Origin: an uncultured Verrucomicrobiota bacterium
GTDB lineage: Bacteria > Verrucomicrobiota > Verrucomicrobiia > Limisphaerales > UBA9464
Length of the DNA: 43,661 nt
Assembly (NCBI GenBank): GCA_903854475.1
Contig: CAINWP010000298.1
Location: 1-43,661, forward strand
Direction of reading: 5' to 3'
Shown here: piece by piece, positions 20,804 through 29,712 of the stretch
Layout of the letters: the number at the start of each line of letters is the position of its first letter
Position numbering within the stretch: position 1 is the first letter of the stretch
Program-made: the position numbers and the translations under genes
The notes under the pieces: model-generated
Database searches by the model: none
Told to the model about the DNA's origin: nothing
The model's input: only the letters and a program-made list of their open reading frames with translations

Positions 20804-21187
20804 TTACTTCTCGTTCGTTTCGTTTTTCTTGGGGCGCTTGCTTCCCGCCGGGCGGTCACCCGGAGGTCGGTCACCGCGGGCGGCCTGCTTCTCCAGGCGC
20901 TCCAACTGCTGGGTCTCCTTGTCGCTCAGGGTGCCGGCGGCCTTCTTGGCCTTCAGGTCCTTGATGCGGGCTTCCATCTTGGCTTTGCGCTCCTTCAGCT
21001 TCTCGGCCTTTTCCGCCTCGGTGAGCTTGTCCCAGTCTTCGCGGGCGCCCTTGACTTTCTTGTCCACCTTCTCAGCGGTCGGAACCGGCGGGGCGGCAGG
21101 GGCGGCGGGCTTGGCGTCTTCGGCGGACAACGGGGCGAGGCTCAGGCCGATGAGGGTGGCCAGAAGGGCAATGGTGCGTTTGTTCAT
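20804..21187 (-). CDS. Small exported Lys/Glu-rich coiled-coil protein
   Basis: The product has 127 residues. It has a signal peptide (MNKRTIALLATLIGLSLAPLSAE) and a short Pro/Ala linker. A highly charged helix follows (KLTEAEKAEKLKERKAKMEARIKDLKAKKA, about 55-90) that should form a coiled coil. The basic tail is RPPGDRPAGSKRPKKNETNEK. No enzyme motif is seen. Small exported charged-helix proteins of this kind are common in Verrucomicrobia but poorly characterised. It is divergent from the TPR gene and has its own terminator. Function unknown. Confidence 0.65.
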   Translation of the reverse strand: MNKRTIALLATLIGLSLAPLSAEDAKPAAPAAPPVPTAEKVDKKVKGAREDWDKLTEAEKAEKLKERKAKMEARIKDLKAKKAAGTLSDKETQQLERLEKQAARGDRPPGDRPAGSKRPKKNETNEK

Positions 21188-21208
21188 GAGTGTTGATCTA
21201 AAGTTGGA

Positions 21209-21227
21209 TGTCCGAGTTTTCCGGACA
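21209..21227. promoter_or_regulatory. Inverted repeat in divergent gap
   Basis: TGTCCG-agttttc-CGGACA is a perfect 6-bp inverted repeat, 22 nt upstream of the Lys-rich gene and about 85 nt upstream of the TPR gene. Its half-sites resemble the dyad before pnp (TTGTCC/GGACAA), but the spacing differs. Operator status is speculative. Confidence 0.25.
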
Positions 21228-21312
21228 GTCGGTACGTAGATCCAGACCTATCCGGGACTCCTCAGGTTACAAAGCGGTGCGTTCATCGGTCGGTTGTGCT
21301 AGCGTAGCGGCC

Positions 21313-22287
21313 ATGAGCGATGTCCTCGCCGGAGCCTTGAGTCTTCTGTTGGCCACCAACAAAACCGCGTTGCTGAACACGGCGTTGGTGGAACGGGCGG
21401 GGATCGTGGTTCCAGTGAATGCCACCAACGATCCGTTAGAGGTCGAATTCCAGGCCATCCTTCGGTTGGATGACCGTGTGAGTGATGAGGTGGAACGGTG
21501 GTTAGATGCATTGCCCGACGGCGCCGAGGTGAGTGCGGAACTCAAGGCGAGGATCGACGGCCGCCATGAAGAGGTGCGTAAGCGCTACACAGCCTTCATG
21601 GAAAAGAATCCCAAGAATGCCCGCGCGGTGATTGCCTACGGTAGTTTCTTGGGGGACATCGGCGACGAATTCGCCATGGCCGATCAGTGGGAAAAGGCGC
21701 GCGCCATGGATCCTTCGAATCCGGCGGTTTGGAATAATTTGGCCGGTCATTACGCGCACCGTGGTCCCATCGAGAAGGCCTTCCCGTATTTCGAAAAGGC
21801 TATCGAATTGAAGCCTACTGAGGCCCAGTACTGGCATTCTCTCGGGACGGTGACCTATCTCTTTCGTCGCGACGCTGAGAAGTATTACGGCATTGATGAA
21901 CAAGGTGTGTTCAAGAAGGCCTTCGAGTTCTACGCCAAAGCCACCGCGTTGCGTCCGCTGGATTTCAAGCTCGCCTCCGATGTTGCCCAAACTTGGTATG
22001 GCGTGAAGCCTGCCACTGCTGAGACCGAAGCGGCCAAGAAGGCGGCCGAACTGGTGGTTATTGATTCAGGGCTCGGGGCTTGGACCAATGCCTTGCGTCT
22101 GGCCACGCTGGACGAGGAACGTGAAGGAGTCCGCTTACACATGGCCCGTTGGCAAATCAAGGCGGGTCGATGGTCGGAGGCTCGGACCCATCTGGATGGT
22201 GTAACCAACGAAGTTCATGCGACTGTGAAGGTTCGGATCGAACGCACTTGGCGCGAGAAACAAGGTTTGCCGCCCGAGTCCAAGTAG
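21313..22287 (+). CDS. Tetratricopeptide-repeat protein
   Basis: I take the ATG at 21313 (MSDVLAGALSLLLATNKTA), giving 324 residues; the longer frame from 21208 runs back into probable regulatory sequence. TPR-like helix pairs are clear at about 95-205 (KNPKNARAVIAYGSFLGDIGD, WEKARAMDPSNPAVWNNLAGHYAHRG, YFEKAIELKPTEAQYWHSLG). A less regular helical C-terminus follows. The first 20 residues are moderately hydrophobic but do not form a good signal peptide. TPR proteins mediate protein contacts; the partner is unknown and the neighbours give no hint. It converges on the ppdK terminator. Confidence 0.75.
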   Translation: MSDVLAGALSLLLATNKTALLNTALVERAGIVVPVNATNDPLEVEFQAILRLDDRVSDEVERWLDALPDGAEVSAELKARIDGRHEEVRKRYTAFMEKNPKNARAVIAYGSFLGDIGDEFAMADQWEKARAMDPSNPAVWNNLAGHYAHRGPIEKAFPYFEKAIELKPTEAQYWHSLGTVTYLFRRDAEKYYGIDEQGVFKKAFEFYAKATALRPLDFKLASDVAQTWYGVKPATAETEAAKKAAELVVIDSGLGAWTNALRLATLDEEREGVRLHMARWQIKAGRWSEARTHLDGVTNEVHATVKVRIERTWREKQGLPPESK

Positions 22288-22433
22288 TGGGTCACAGGAT
22301 TGGATGGCAAGCTGCCCAAAGGGAACCCCGGAGATCGGCTCGAGTTTACGCCGGTGGCGATTTCGCGAATCAAAGGGCGTTCTGCGTAGATGCTGCTAAT
22401 GGGCTCAATTGCAATGGGCTAAATTACGGACCC

Positions 22434-22466
22434 AAAAAAGGCCGCCCGGATTGCGCCGGGCGGCCT
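22434..22466 (-). terminator. Intrinsic terminator of ppdK
   Basis: On the minus strand, the 11-bp stem AGGCCGCCCGG/CCGGGCGGCCT with a 6-nt loop is followed by TTTTT. A second hairpin (CCTGaCCGGTT/AACCGGcAGG) lies closer to the stop, making a tandem pair within 80 nt of the gene end. Confidence 0.9.
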
Positions 22467-22514
22467 GTTTGAAAATTCGCCTGCCGGTTTTAGAACCGGT
22501 CAGGTCGGACGGAG

Positions 22515-25295
22515 TTAGTTCTTCTTCTTGGCTGGGGCCTTAGTCGGGGCCTTGGCCGGAGCCTTGGCGCTGGCCGCCGTACGCTTGTCTTCGATGGCTG
22601 CCTGAGCCGCCGCGAGGCGGGCCACCGGAACACGGTACGGGGAGCAGCTCACGTAGGTCAGGCCCACGCGGTGGCAGAACTTCACGGAATCGGGGTCGCC
22701 GCCGTGCTCACCGCAAATGCCCAGCTTGATGCCCGGGCGGGTCGCATTGCCCTTCTCGGCCGCGATCTTGATCAACTGGCCGACGCCGGTCTGGTCAATG
22801 GAGGCGAACGGATTCTTCTTCACGATCTCGTTCTCGGTGTAGGCACCGAGGAAGGAGCCGGAGTCGTCGCGGGACATGCCGAGGCAGGTCTGCGTGAGAT
22901 CGTTGGTGCCGAAGCTGAAGAACTCGGCGGTTTGGGCGATCTCGTCGGCGGTCAGCGCGCCGCGCGGGATCTCGATCATGGTGCCAACGGAGTAGGCGAT
23001 CTTCACCTTCTTCTCCTTCTGCACCAACTCGGCGACCTGATGGACGATCTCGACTTGCAGATCGAGCTCCTTCTTGAACCCGACCAGCGGGATCATGATC
23101 TCGGGCTTGGCCTTGAAGCCCTTCTTGGTCGCATCAGCCGCGGCCTCGAGGACGGCGCGGGCCTGCATGCGGGTGATCTCCGGATACTTGATACCGAGGC
23201 GGCAGCCACGGAATCCGAGCATGGGGTTGAACTCGTGCAGCTCGTGCACGCGGGCCATAATCTTCTCGACGGGGATGTCCAACTTGCGGGAGAGGTCCAT
23301 CTGCTGCTCCTTGGAGTGCGGCAGGAACTCGTGCAGCGGGGGATCGAGGAAGCGGATCGTGGCTGGGAAGCCCTTCAACGCCTTGAAGATGCCGAAGAAG
23401 TCTTCGCGCTGATACGGGAGGAGCTTGGCCAGTGCGGCCTCGCGGGCCTGGAGCGAGTCCGCCAAGATCATCTCGCGCATCGCGTCAATGCGGTCGCCCT
23501 CGAAGAACATGTGCTCAGTGCGGGTGAGGCCGATGCCCTCGGCTCCGAATGCCATGGCCTGAGAGGTCTGCTCCGGGGTGTCGGCGTTGGTACGCACAGA
23601 CATGCGGGTGGACTTCTTGCACCAGTCCATCAGCTGGACGTAGTTCTTGTATTTCTCGGTCTTCTGGGCGGCCTTGTCGCCGTTTAGGAGGCCCGAGACG
23701 ATTTCGGACGGAGCGGTCTTGATTTGGCCGGCGTAAACCAAGCCCGAGGTGCCGTCGATGGAAAGAAAGTCGCCCTCACTGAAGGTCTGGCCGTCAATGT
23801 TGGCAGTCTTCTTGTCGTAGTCGATGTGCACGGCGGCGGCGCCGCAGACGCAAACCTTGCCCATTTGGCGGGCGACGAGCGCGGCGTGCGAGGAGACACC
23901 GCCACGGGCGGTCAGGATGCCCTCGGCCGCGATCATGCCACGGAGATCTTCCGGGGAGGTTTCGACGCGGACCAGCAGGACCTTCTCACCCTTCTCCGCA
24001 GCTTGGACGGAGCGTTCGGCGTTGAAGTAGATCTTGCCGGTGGCGGCGCCGGGGCCGGCCGGGAGACCTGTGGCGATGACCTTGGCCAGCATCACATCGG
24101 CGGGGTCAAAGATGGGGGCCAACAGCTGTTCGAGCTGATCGGCCGGATTGCGCATCACGGCGGTTTCCCAGTCGATGAGCTTCTCCTTGACCATGTCGGC
24201 CGCGAACTTCAGCGCCGCCGCTGCGGTCCGCTTGCCGTTGCGGGTTTGGAGCATGAACAGCTTGCCTTCCTGGATGGTGAACTCGACATCCTGCACATCC
24301 TTGAAGTGCTTCTCCAGCGTCTTGCGAACGGTCAGCAGTTCGGCATAAGACTTGGGCATTACTTTCTGCAGCTTGAGGACGGGTTCCGGGGTGCGGACGC
24401 CGGCGACGACGTCTTCGCCCTGGGCGTTGACGAGGAACTCGCCATAGAACTCGTTGACGCCGTTGGCCGGGTTGCGGGTGAAGGCCACGCCGGACCCGGA
24501 GGTCTCACCGGTGTTGCCGAACACCATCGCCTGCACGTTGACAGCGGTTCCCCACTCAGCGGGGATGTTGTACTTGCGGCGGTAGACGATGGCGCGGTCG
24601 TTCATCCAGGAGCTGAACACGGCACCGGCGGCGCCGCGCAACTGATCCCACGGATTGTTGGGGAACACCTTGCCGGTGCGCTCCTTGACCAGCGCCTTGA
24701 AGCGCTTGACGAGTTCCTGCTGGTCCTCGGCAGTCAACGCGGAGTCTTCGACGTCGGCGTGGTACTTCTCATGCTTGAACTCATGGATGATCGTCTCGAA
24801 CGGTTCATGGTCTTCGCCTTCGCGCTTCTGCACCCCGAGCACGACGTCGCCGTACATCTGGATGAAGCGGCGGTAGCAATCCCAGGCGAACCGGCCATTT
24901 TTGGTGGCGGCTTCGAGGGCGACCACGGACTGGTCGTTGAGGCCCAGGTTCAAGATGGTGTCCATCATTCCGGGCATGGAATCTCGGGCGCCGGAGCGGA
25001 CTGCCAGCAGCAGCGGCATGCCGGAAGTGGCACCGAACTTGGTGCCCATGATCTTCTCCATGTTGACCACACCGGCCTCCATCTGGGACTGGAGTTCCTT
25101 AGGGTAGGTCTTCTTGTGGGCGTAGAAGTAGGTGCACACCTCGGTGGTGACGGTGAATCCCGGAGGCACCGGGAGGCCGATGCGGGTCATTTCGGCCAGG
25201 TTGGCACCTTTGCCGCCCAAGAGGGCTTTCATGGAGCCATCGCCATCGGCTTTTTTGTTACCCCAGGTGTAAACGTATTTCGGAGCTTTCGGCAT
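22515..25295 (-). CDS. ppdK: Pyruvate, phosphate dikinase
   Basis: PPDK interconverts pyruvate, ATP and phosphate with phosphoenolpyruvate, AMP and diphosphate. It feeds gluconeogenesis or runs a diphosphate-linked glycolysis. The 926-residue chain has the N-terminal nucleotide-binding domain ([28 protein letters not shown]) and the phosphohistidine domain with [20 protein letters not shown] (His near 469). The C-terminal PEP-binding barrel includes [12 protein letters not shown] and the catalytic [15 protein letters not shown]. After about residue 900 comes an unusual Ala/Lys/Pro tail ([17 protein letters not shown]) absent from typical PPDKs. A tandem hairpin terminator follows the gene. 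Confidence 0.97.
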   Translation of the reverse strand: MPKAPKYVYTWGNKKADGDGSMKALLGGKGANLAEMTRIGLPVPPGFTVTTEVCTYFYAHKKTYPKELQSQMEAGVVNMEKIMGTKFGATSGMPLLLAVRSGARDSMPGMMDTILNLGLNDQSVVALEAATKNGRFAWDCYRRFIQMYGDVVLGVQKREGEDHEPFETIIHEFKHEKYHADVEDSALTAEDQQELVKRFKALVKERTGKVFPNNPWDQLRGAAGAVFSSWMNDRAIVYRRKYNIPAEWGTAVNVQAMVFGNTGETSGSGVAFTRNPANGVNEFYGEFLVNAQGEDVVAGVRTPEPVLKLQKVMPKSYAELLTVRKTLEKHFKDVQDVEFTIQEGKLFMLQTRNGKRTAAAALKFAADMVKEKLIDWETAVMRNPADQLEQLLAPIFDPADVMLAKVIATGLPAGPGAATGKIYFNAERSVQAAEKGEKVLLVRVETSPEDLRGMIAAEGILTARGGVSSHAALVARQMGKVCVCGAAAVHIDYDKKTANIDGQTFSEGDFLSIDGTSGLVYAGQIKTAPSEIVSGLLNGDKAAQKTEKYKNYVQLMDWCKKSTRMSVRTNADTPEQTSQAMAFGAEGIGLTRTEHMFFEGDRIDAMREMILADSLQAREAALAKLLPYQREDFFGIFKALKGFPATIRFLDPPLHEFLPHSKEQQMDLSRKLDIPVEKIMARVHELHEFNPMLGFRGCRLGIKYPEITRMQARAVLEAAADATKKGFKAKPEIMIPLVGFKKELDLQVEIVHQVAELVQKEKKVKIAYSVGTMIEIPRGALTADEIAQTAEFFSFGTNDLTQTCLGMSRDDSGSFLGAYTENEIVKKNPFASIDQTGVGQLIKIAAEKGNATRPGIKLGICGEHGGDPDSVKFCHRVGLTYVSCSPYRVPVARLAAAQAAIEDKRTAASAKAPAKAPTKAPAKKKN

Positions 25296-25352
25296 AATCG
25301 CTAATTGTGTCTTTGGATGAGAACGCGGGAATCGCGTGGACGCAGAACCTTC

Positions 25353-25380
25353 AGACTATCTGGGAGCAAGGAAGCGTCAA
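25353..25380 (-). promoter_or_regulatory. Candidate ppdK promoter
   Basis: On the minus strand: TTGACG, a 16-nt spacer and TAGTCT, about 57 nt before the ppdK ATG. The -35 is good and the -10 poor. The -35 sequence matches the one proposed for secA. Confidence 0.3.
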
Positions 25381-25569
25381 CGCGGGAAAAATTAGGAAAA
25401 CTTTCAGGGAAAGAGGGTTTTCTCTATTTGGTCGTCGAGATTGCGCTTGTTTCACTGGATTTCCAAACGATGAACTGGCCGGCAACGGCTGTAGTGTCCT
25501 GTTCTCGAGTGTCCTGCTCTTGAAAGGTGTTCTTGTCTGCCCGAGGCGCTGTCCGCATCTTGTTAAAAC

Positions 25570-26484
25570 ATGTCGTCGACGGATTCATTGCCCACCTTAC
25601 TGCTGGTTGACGGCCACGCGTATGCCTATCGAGCTTTCTACGCGATCCGTTCGTTGAATTCACCGGAGGGCGCGCCCACCAATGCCATCTATGGGTTCGT
25701 AAAAATGCTCCAAAAGATGGAGACCATTCTACGTCCTACCCATCGGTTGGTGCTGTGGGATCGCGGCCTGGCCGCCGAGCGAATGGCTGAGTTGCCCGAG
25801 TACAAACAGCAGCGCTCACCGACGCCCGAAGATCTTGAACGGCAGTTTCCGGAGATCGAGGGTTGGCTGGAGGCGGCAGGCATCGCGGCTTGGAGCCAGG
25901 CGCAGACGGAGGCGGACGATTGGATTGGGACCTACGCCAAGAGGGCTGAGGCATTAGGATGGCGGACGATCGTGGCCAGCTCAGACAAGGATTTCATGCA
26001 GTTGGTGAGTGACCGGGTGGCGCTCTATAATCCCAACGACAAGACCGAAAGAGTTTGGACCGCGGCCGAGGTCGTGGCCAAGACGGGGGTTCAGCCCGAT
26101 CAGGTGGTCGATTGGCTGAGCCTGATCGGAGATGCGGTGGACAACATTCCCGGGGTTCCGGGAGTGGGGCTAAAAACCGCCACCCAGCTTCTCCAGAAAT
26201 ACGGCACCATCGAAGCGCTGATGTCGCGATTGGGCGAGGTGAAGTCGGAGTCTCAACGGTCCAATCTTCAGGCTTCATTAGAACAGTTGCAGCGCAATCA
26301 ACGCCTCATCGCTCTCAGGACGAGTCTTTCTGGAGGCCCGGCTTTGGAGACCCTGCGAATCGAGCCGATGGATGCCACTCGCCGCAAGCGCCTGGGCGAG
26401 ATGTACCGTCAGTGGGGGTTCCGCAGCCTGCTCTCGGAACTGGGTCTGCCCTGGGAGGGGCCGGATCAAGGAACACTGCTGTGA
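25570..26484 (+). CDS. Stand-alone 5'-3' exonuclease (PolA N-terminal-like)
   Basis: This 304-residue protein matches the 5'-nuclease domain of DNA polymerase I: LLVDGHAYAYRAFYAI (metal Asp near 15), EYKQQRSPTPEDLERQ, the acidic QTEADDWIGTYAKR, SSDKDFMQLVSD, and the helix-hairpin-helix LIGDAVDNIPGVPGVGLKTATQLL. It has no 3'-5' exonuclease or polymerase domain, so it is a separate FEN-like nuclease that could remove RNA primers or flaps. Bacteria with such proteins usually also carry full-length polA elsewhere. Its stop overlaps the GTG start of the next gene (GTGA), implying co-translation with a membrane protein and, beyond it, an FGE-like protein. Confidence 0.92.
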   Translation: MSSTDSLPTLLLVDGHAYAYRAFYAIRSLNSPEGAPTNAIYGFVKMLQKMETILRPTHRLVLWDRGLAAERMAELPEYKQQRSPTPEDLERQFPEIEGWLEAAGIAAWSQAQTEADDWIGTYAKRAEALGWRTIVASSDKDFMQLVSDRVALYNPNDKTERVWTAAEVVAKTGVQPDQVVDWLSLIGDAVDNIPGVPGVGLKTATQLLQKYGTIEALMSRLGEVKSESQRSNLQASLEQLQRNQRLIALRTSLSGGPALETLRIEPMDATRRKRLGEMYRQWGFRSLLSELGLPWEGPDQGTLL

Positions 26485-26831
26485 CGAAGCCCTTGTCCAT
26501 TCTGAAAGCGAACCCGCCGTCGGCTCCTACGGTTCATTCGGGGACGCCGATTCATCCGCTGGCCGCCGGTCTGCTGGTGGCAGTAGATAACCTTTGGAAT
26601 CTCGCCGATTGGGCGGTGATCACCTGGTGGGTGACTGTGCCTCTGAGCTTCTTGTCGGTGTTTGTTCCCACGGTGTGGTTCCAGCGTCGGCTCAGGAAAG
26701 ATCGCTGGGGCTCCGCCGTGGCCAAAGCGCTGGTGCTGGGCCTGGTGGCGGCCGTCCCCACGTCGTTGACCGGCACTCCGGTGGGCATGGCGTTGTTGGC
26801 TTGGGCCGGTGTGGACCGGTGGCGTCGGTGA
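26481..26831 (+). CDS. Small membrane protein, hypothetical
   Basis: Starts at GTG 26481, which overlaps the exonuclease stop as GTGA; the product has 116 residues. A Ser/Pro-rich N-terminus (about 1-28) leads to two or three hydrophobic segments (LADWAVITWWVTVPLSFLSVFVPTVWF and AVAKALVLGLVAAVPTSLTGTPVGMALLAWAGV), with a basic loop QRRLRKDRW between them. This predicts an inner-membrane protein. I do not recognise a family. The overlap with the upstream gene and the near-overlap with the FGE-like gene support it as real. The larger ORF listed from 26055 is an upstream out-of-frame extension. Confidence 0.65.
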   Translation: MTKPLSILKANPPSAPTVHSGTPIHPLAAGLLVAVDNLWNLADWAVITWWVTVPLSFLSVFVPTVWFQRRLRKDRWGSAVAKALVLGLVAAVPTSLTGTPVGMALLAWAGVDRWRR

Positions 26832-26854
26832 ACCTGGATCCTGTGACCGAATCC

Positions 26855-28012
26855 ATGAGGCCCCCAGACTTGAGACGGCGAGCGGTTTCTACCCTTTCTG
26901 CGACCGCCCTCGTGGTGTCGGCCCTGCTGATGGGGTGGGGCTGTGGGCAGAATTCTGACCCGAAGGCTCCTGCTGCGGCGACGAATGCAGTGCAGCTAAA
27001 GGGGACTCCGGTCGGCATGGTGTGGATTGGCGGCGGCGAGTTTTCGATGGGAGGTCCGGCAGTGGACACAACCGTTTCTCTGCGTTCTGGCCTCCAGGTG
27101 GGTGAACCGATGTGCACGGGCCTCCGTGATGGGTTCACGGATTCGGATCCGGTCCACCGGGTGTCCGTGGACGGATTTTGGATGGATGAAACCGAGGTCA
27201 CCAATGACCAGTTCGCGCGATTTGTGGCGGCGACGGGGTATCGCACGGTCGCCGAGCATGCGCCCCGGGCAGAGGATTTTCCCGGAGCCGATCCGGCCCT
27301 GCTTGTTCCCGGTGCTGCGGTCTTTGTGCGGCCGGAGGGCCCGGTGACGCTGGAGGATCCGCTCCAGTGGTGGCGGTATGTTCCAGGAGCCCAGTGGCGG
27401 CATCCGGAAGGTCCGGGCAGTTCCATCGAGGGCCGGGGTAATTTGCCGGTGGTTCATGTGGCTTATGCCGATGCTGAGGCCTATGCGCGGTGGGCGGGCA
27501 AGCGCTTGCCTACCGAGGCAGAGTGGGAGTTTGCCGCTCGCGGCGGGTTGGATCGCAAGGCCTACGCTTGGGGCGATGTTCGGTTGGAAGAAAACGGGCG
27601 CTGGCGGTGCAACGCGTTCCAAGGACGCTTTCCGGATGCAGATGCCGCGCTGGACGGATTCCGAGGAATCGCTCCAGTGCGCCAGTATGCGCCCAACGGT
27701 TTCGGTCTCTACGATGTTGCGGGCAACGTCTGGGAGTGGTGCAGCGACTGGTATCGTCCGGATACTTACCGATTGCGGTCCGTCGAGGGCGCGGTCGTCC
27801 ACAATCCGCGCGGACCCTCCGACAGTTTGGATCCAGACGAACCGGGTGTCCCCAAGCGAGTTCATCGGGGTGGATCCTTCCTCTGTAGCGACCAGTACTG
27901 CGCCCGATTCCTTATCGGTACTCGAGGCAAAGGTGCGGTGGACACGGGCAGTTCCCATGTCGGATTTCGGTGTGTCCAAGACGGCCAGAGCCCGGTGGTT
28001 GGCGGACGTTGA
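26855..28012 (+). CDS. Formylglycine-generating enzyme-like SUMF1 family protein, probably exported
   Basis: FGEs oxidise a cysteine in sulfatases to formylglycine. From ATG 26855 (385 residues) there is a hydrophobic leader (LSATALVVSALLMGWGC) that may be a signal or poor lipobox. An FGE core follows: VWIGGGEFSMGG, VSVDGFWMDETEVTNDQFARFV, VHVAYADAEAYARWAGKRLPTEAEWEFAARGG and NGFGLYDVAGNVWEWCSDWY. Then comes GGSFLCSDQYCARF. Cys344 and Cys349 in that motif match the active-site pair of true FGEs, which most SUMF1-domain proteins lack. A GTG at 26828 overlaps the previous stop (GTGA) and is an alternative start. No sulfatase gene is in the window. Confidence 0.88.
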   Translation: MRPPDLRRRAVSTLSATALVVSALLMGWGCGQNSDPKAPAAATNAVQLKGTPVGMVWIGGGEFSMGGPAVDTTVSLRSGLQVGEPMCTGLRDGFTDSDPVHRVSVDGFWMDETEVTNDQFARFVAATGYRTVAEHAPRAEDFPGADPALLVPGAAVFVRPEGPVTLEDPLQWWRYVPGAQWRHPEGPGSSIEGRGNLPVVHVAYADAEAYARWAGKRLPTEAEWEFAARGGLDRKAYAWGDVRLEENGRWRCNAFQGRFPDADAALDGFRGIAPVRQYAPNGFGLYDVAGNVWEWCSDWYRPDTYRLRSVEGAVVHNPRGPSDSLDPDEPGVPKRVHRGGSFLCSDQYCARFLIGTRGKGAVDTGSSHVGFRCVQDGQSPVVGGR

Positions 28013-28073
28013 GAGGCCGGAAAGCGAAGCGCTGTTTGCGCCGGCCGAGCTCTGTGGTTGAATCGGCCCGCCG

Positions 28074-29357
28074 ATGAACATTCTCGACGAACTGCGCTGG
28101 CGGGGCCTCTACGCCGATTGCACCGACCTGGAAGCCTTGTCCGCTCGGCTCGCCACGGGACCTCTGACCTTGTATTGCGGCTTTGATCCGACGGCCGATT
28201 CCCTGCACGTGGGCAATTTGGTGCCGCTTCTGTGCCTGCGACGTTTTCAACAAGCCGGCCATGTGCCGCTCGCATTGGCCGGTGGAGCAACCGGCATGAT
28301 TGGTGACCCCAGCGGTCGTTCTTCCGAGCGCAACTTGCTGACCCCGGAGGTGCTGCGGCACAACATCGCTTCGATCAAGGAGCAGTTGGCCCGGTTCCTG
28401 GACTTCGACGCCCCGGACAATGCCGCACGCCTGGTGGATAATTTCGATTGGTTCGGGCCTATCTCCTACCTCGAATTTCTGCGCGACGTGGGTAAGTACT
28501 TCACTGTCAACGCCATGGTGGCCAAGGAGTCGGTCCGCGCCCGCATGGAAGACCGCGACAACGGCATCAGCTACACCGAGTTTAGCTACATGCTGCTGCA
28601 GGCCTATGATTTCTATCATCTGCGCAGCCATTCAAACTGTGAACTCCAAATCGGTGCCACCGACCAGTGGGGCAACATCACTGCGGGAACCGATCTGTGC
28701 CGCAAGAAGCTCGGCGTACCGGTGTGGGGGCTGACACTACCCCTGCTGACCAAGGCCGATGGCACCAAGTACGGCAAGAGCGCCTCGGGGGCGGTGTGGT
28801 TGGATTCCAAGCGGACCAGCTCCTATCGATTTTATCAGTTCTTCGTCCAGAGCGACGACCGCGATGTTATCAAGCTCCTGAAGGTGCTGACATTCCTCCC
28901 GTCCGATCAAATCGCGGCCCTGGAGCAGGATTTGGTCGCTAACCCAGGGGCACGGGCACCGCACAAAACCTTGGCGCGTGAGGTGACGACGCTCGTTCAT
29001 GGAGAGGCGGCGGCTCAGGAAGCGGTCCGTGCCAGCGAAATCCTCTTTGGTGGCGATTTGGCGGGCGTCGGTGAAAGCACCTTTAACGAATTGCTCGGAG
29101 AGGTGCCGACCCATGCCCTGGAAGCCAGCCGTTTGGCCGGAGCCGGAATGCCGCTCATTGAATTGCTGGTTCAGGCCGGCTTGTCGGCCAGCAAGGGACA
29201 AGCCCGCACGGATATTCAGGGTGGCGGCGCGTCGCTCAACAATGTGCGCGTCGGGGAAGTTCAGCGGGCTATCACCACGAACGACCTCCTTTTCGGTAAG
29301 CACTTGCTCTTGCGCAAAGGGCGTCGCAACTACGCCGTCGTCACCGTCCAGGGCTAA
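28074..29357 (+). CDS. tyrS: Tyrosyl-tRNA synthetase
   Basis: Charges tRNA-Tyr with tyrosine in the cytoplasm. The 427-residue protein has the class I catalytic core: YCGFDPTADSLHVGNLVPLL (HIGH-like, about 35-54), LAGGATGMIGDPSGRSSER, SYTEFSYMLLQAYDF, LQIGATDQWGNITAG and the KMSKS-like KYGKSASG (about 231-238). An alpha-helical anticodon domain and an S4-like C-terminal domain follow (LIELLVQAGLSASKGQARTDIQGGGASLNNVRV). The length and order match the bacterial TyrRS. It starts 61 nt after the FGE-like gene and ends 13 nt before the first family B repeat. Confidence 0.97.
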   Translation: MNILDELRWRGLYADCTDLEALSARLATGPLTLYCGFDPTADSLHVGNLVPLLCLRRFQQAGHVPLALAGGATGMIGDPSGRSSERNLLTPEVLRHNIASIKEQLARFLDFDAPDNAARLVDNFDWFGPISYLEFLRDVGKYFTVNAMVAKESVRARMEDRDNGISYTEFSYMLLQAYDFYHLRSHSNCELQIGATDQWGNITAGTDLCRKKLGVPVWGLTLPLLTKADGTKYGKSASGAVWLDSKRTSSYRFYQFFVQSDDRDVIKLLKVLTFLPSDQIAALEQDLVANPGARAPHKTLAREVTTLVHGEAAAQEAVRASEILFGGDLAGVGESTFNELLGEVPTHALEASRLAGAGMPLIELLVQAGLSASKGQARTDIQGGGASLNNVRVGEVQRAITTNDLLFGKHLLLRKGRRNYAVVTVQG

Positions 29358-29370
29358 GGGTAGAGCGCCT

Positions 29371-29476
29371 CCGAGGTAGGGCGATTTCTCCGAAAGCGCC
29401 ACGTCTGAAGACATGGACCATCGCAGAGATTGGACCGCCGCAGACCGGACCGCTCGGAGATCGGTCCCTACCTCGG
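29371..29476 (+). repeat. Palindromic repeat family B, unit 1
   Basis: The 106-bp unit is bounded by CCGAGGTAGGG and its reverse complement CCCTACCTCGG. Just inside, CGATTTCTCCGA faces TCGGAGATCGG as an imperfect continuation of the stem. The loop carries two short direct repeats of GGACC(at/gc)CGCAGA. It begins 13 nt after the tyrS stop. A 57-nt spacer (TTGGACCACATCCAAGGTTCC and following) separates it from unit 2. Confidence 0.85.
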
Positions 29477-29533
29477 AAGTCTTTGGACCACATCCAAGGT
29501 TCCTACCACAAGATCAGCCTCACCCGAGCGCCT

Positions 29534-29656
29534 CCGAGGTAGGGCGATTTCTCCGAAAGCGCCGCGTCCGCAGACATGGACCATCGCAGAGATTGGACCA
29601 TCGCAGACATGGACCGCCGCAGGGGCGGACCGCTCGGAGATCGGTCCCTACCTCGG
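29534..29656 (+). repeat. Palindromic repeat family B, unit 2
   Basis: A 123-bp unit with the same arms as unit 1. It is 17 bp longer because the internal GGACC(at/gc)CGCAG repeat occurs three times instead of twice. The following 56-nt spacer is nearly identical to the first. Open frames running through these units (for example 29413-29721) are repeat shadows. Confidence 0.85.
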
Positions 29657-29712
29657 CAGTCTTCGGACCACATCCAAGGTTCCTGCCACAAGATGAGCCT
29701 CACCCGAGGCCT

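Noticed and set aside
22398-22427. Direct repeat AATGGGCT(C/A)AATT after the TPR gene
   Set aside because: Two short copies at 17-bp spacing next to a terminator; too short and isolated to interpret.
23724-25304. 526-residue open frame antisense to ppdK
   Set aside because: It is a GC-rich shadow frame lying opposite a securely identified gene; its translation is low-complexity Gly/Asp/Val/His and matches no family.
26055-26480. Extended N-terminus of the small membrane protein
   Set aside because: This part overlaps the exonuclease in another frame and reads as Arg/Gly/Ser-rich noise; the GTG at 26481 gives a compact membrane protein with a GTGA overlap.
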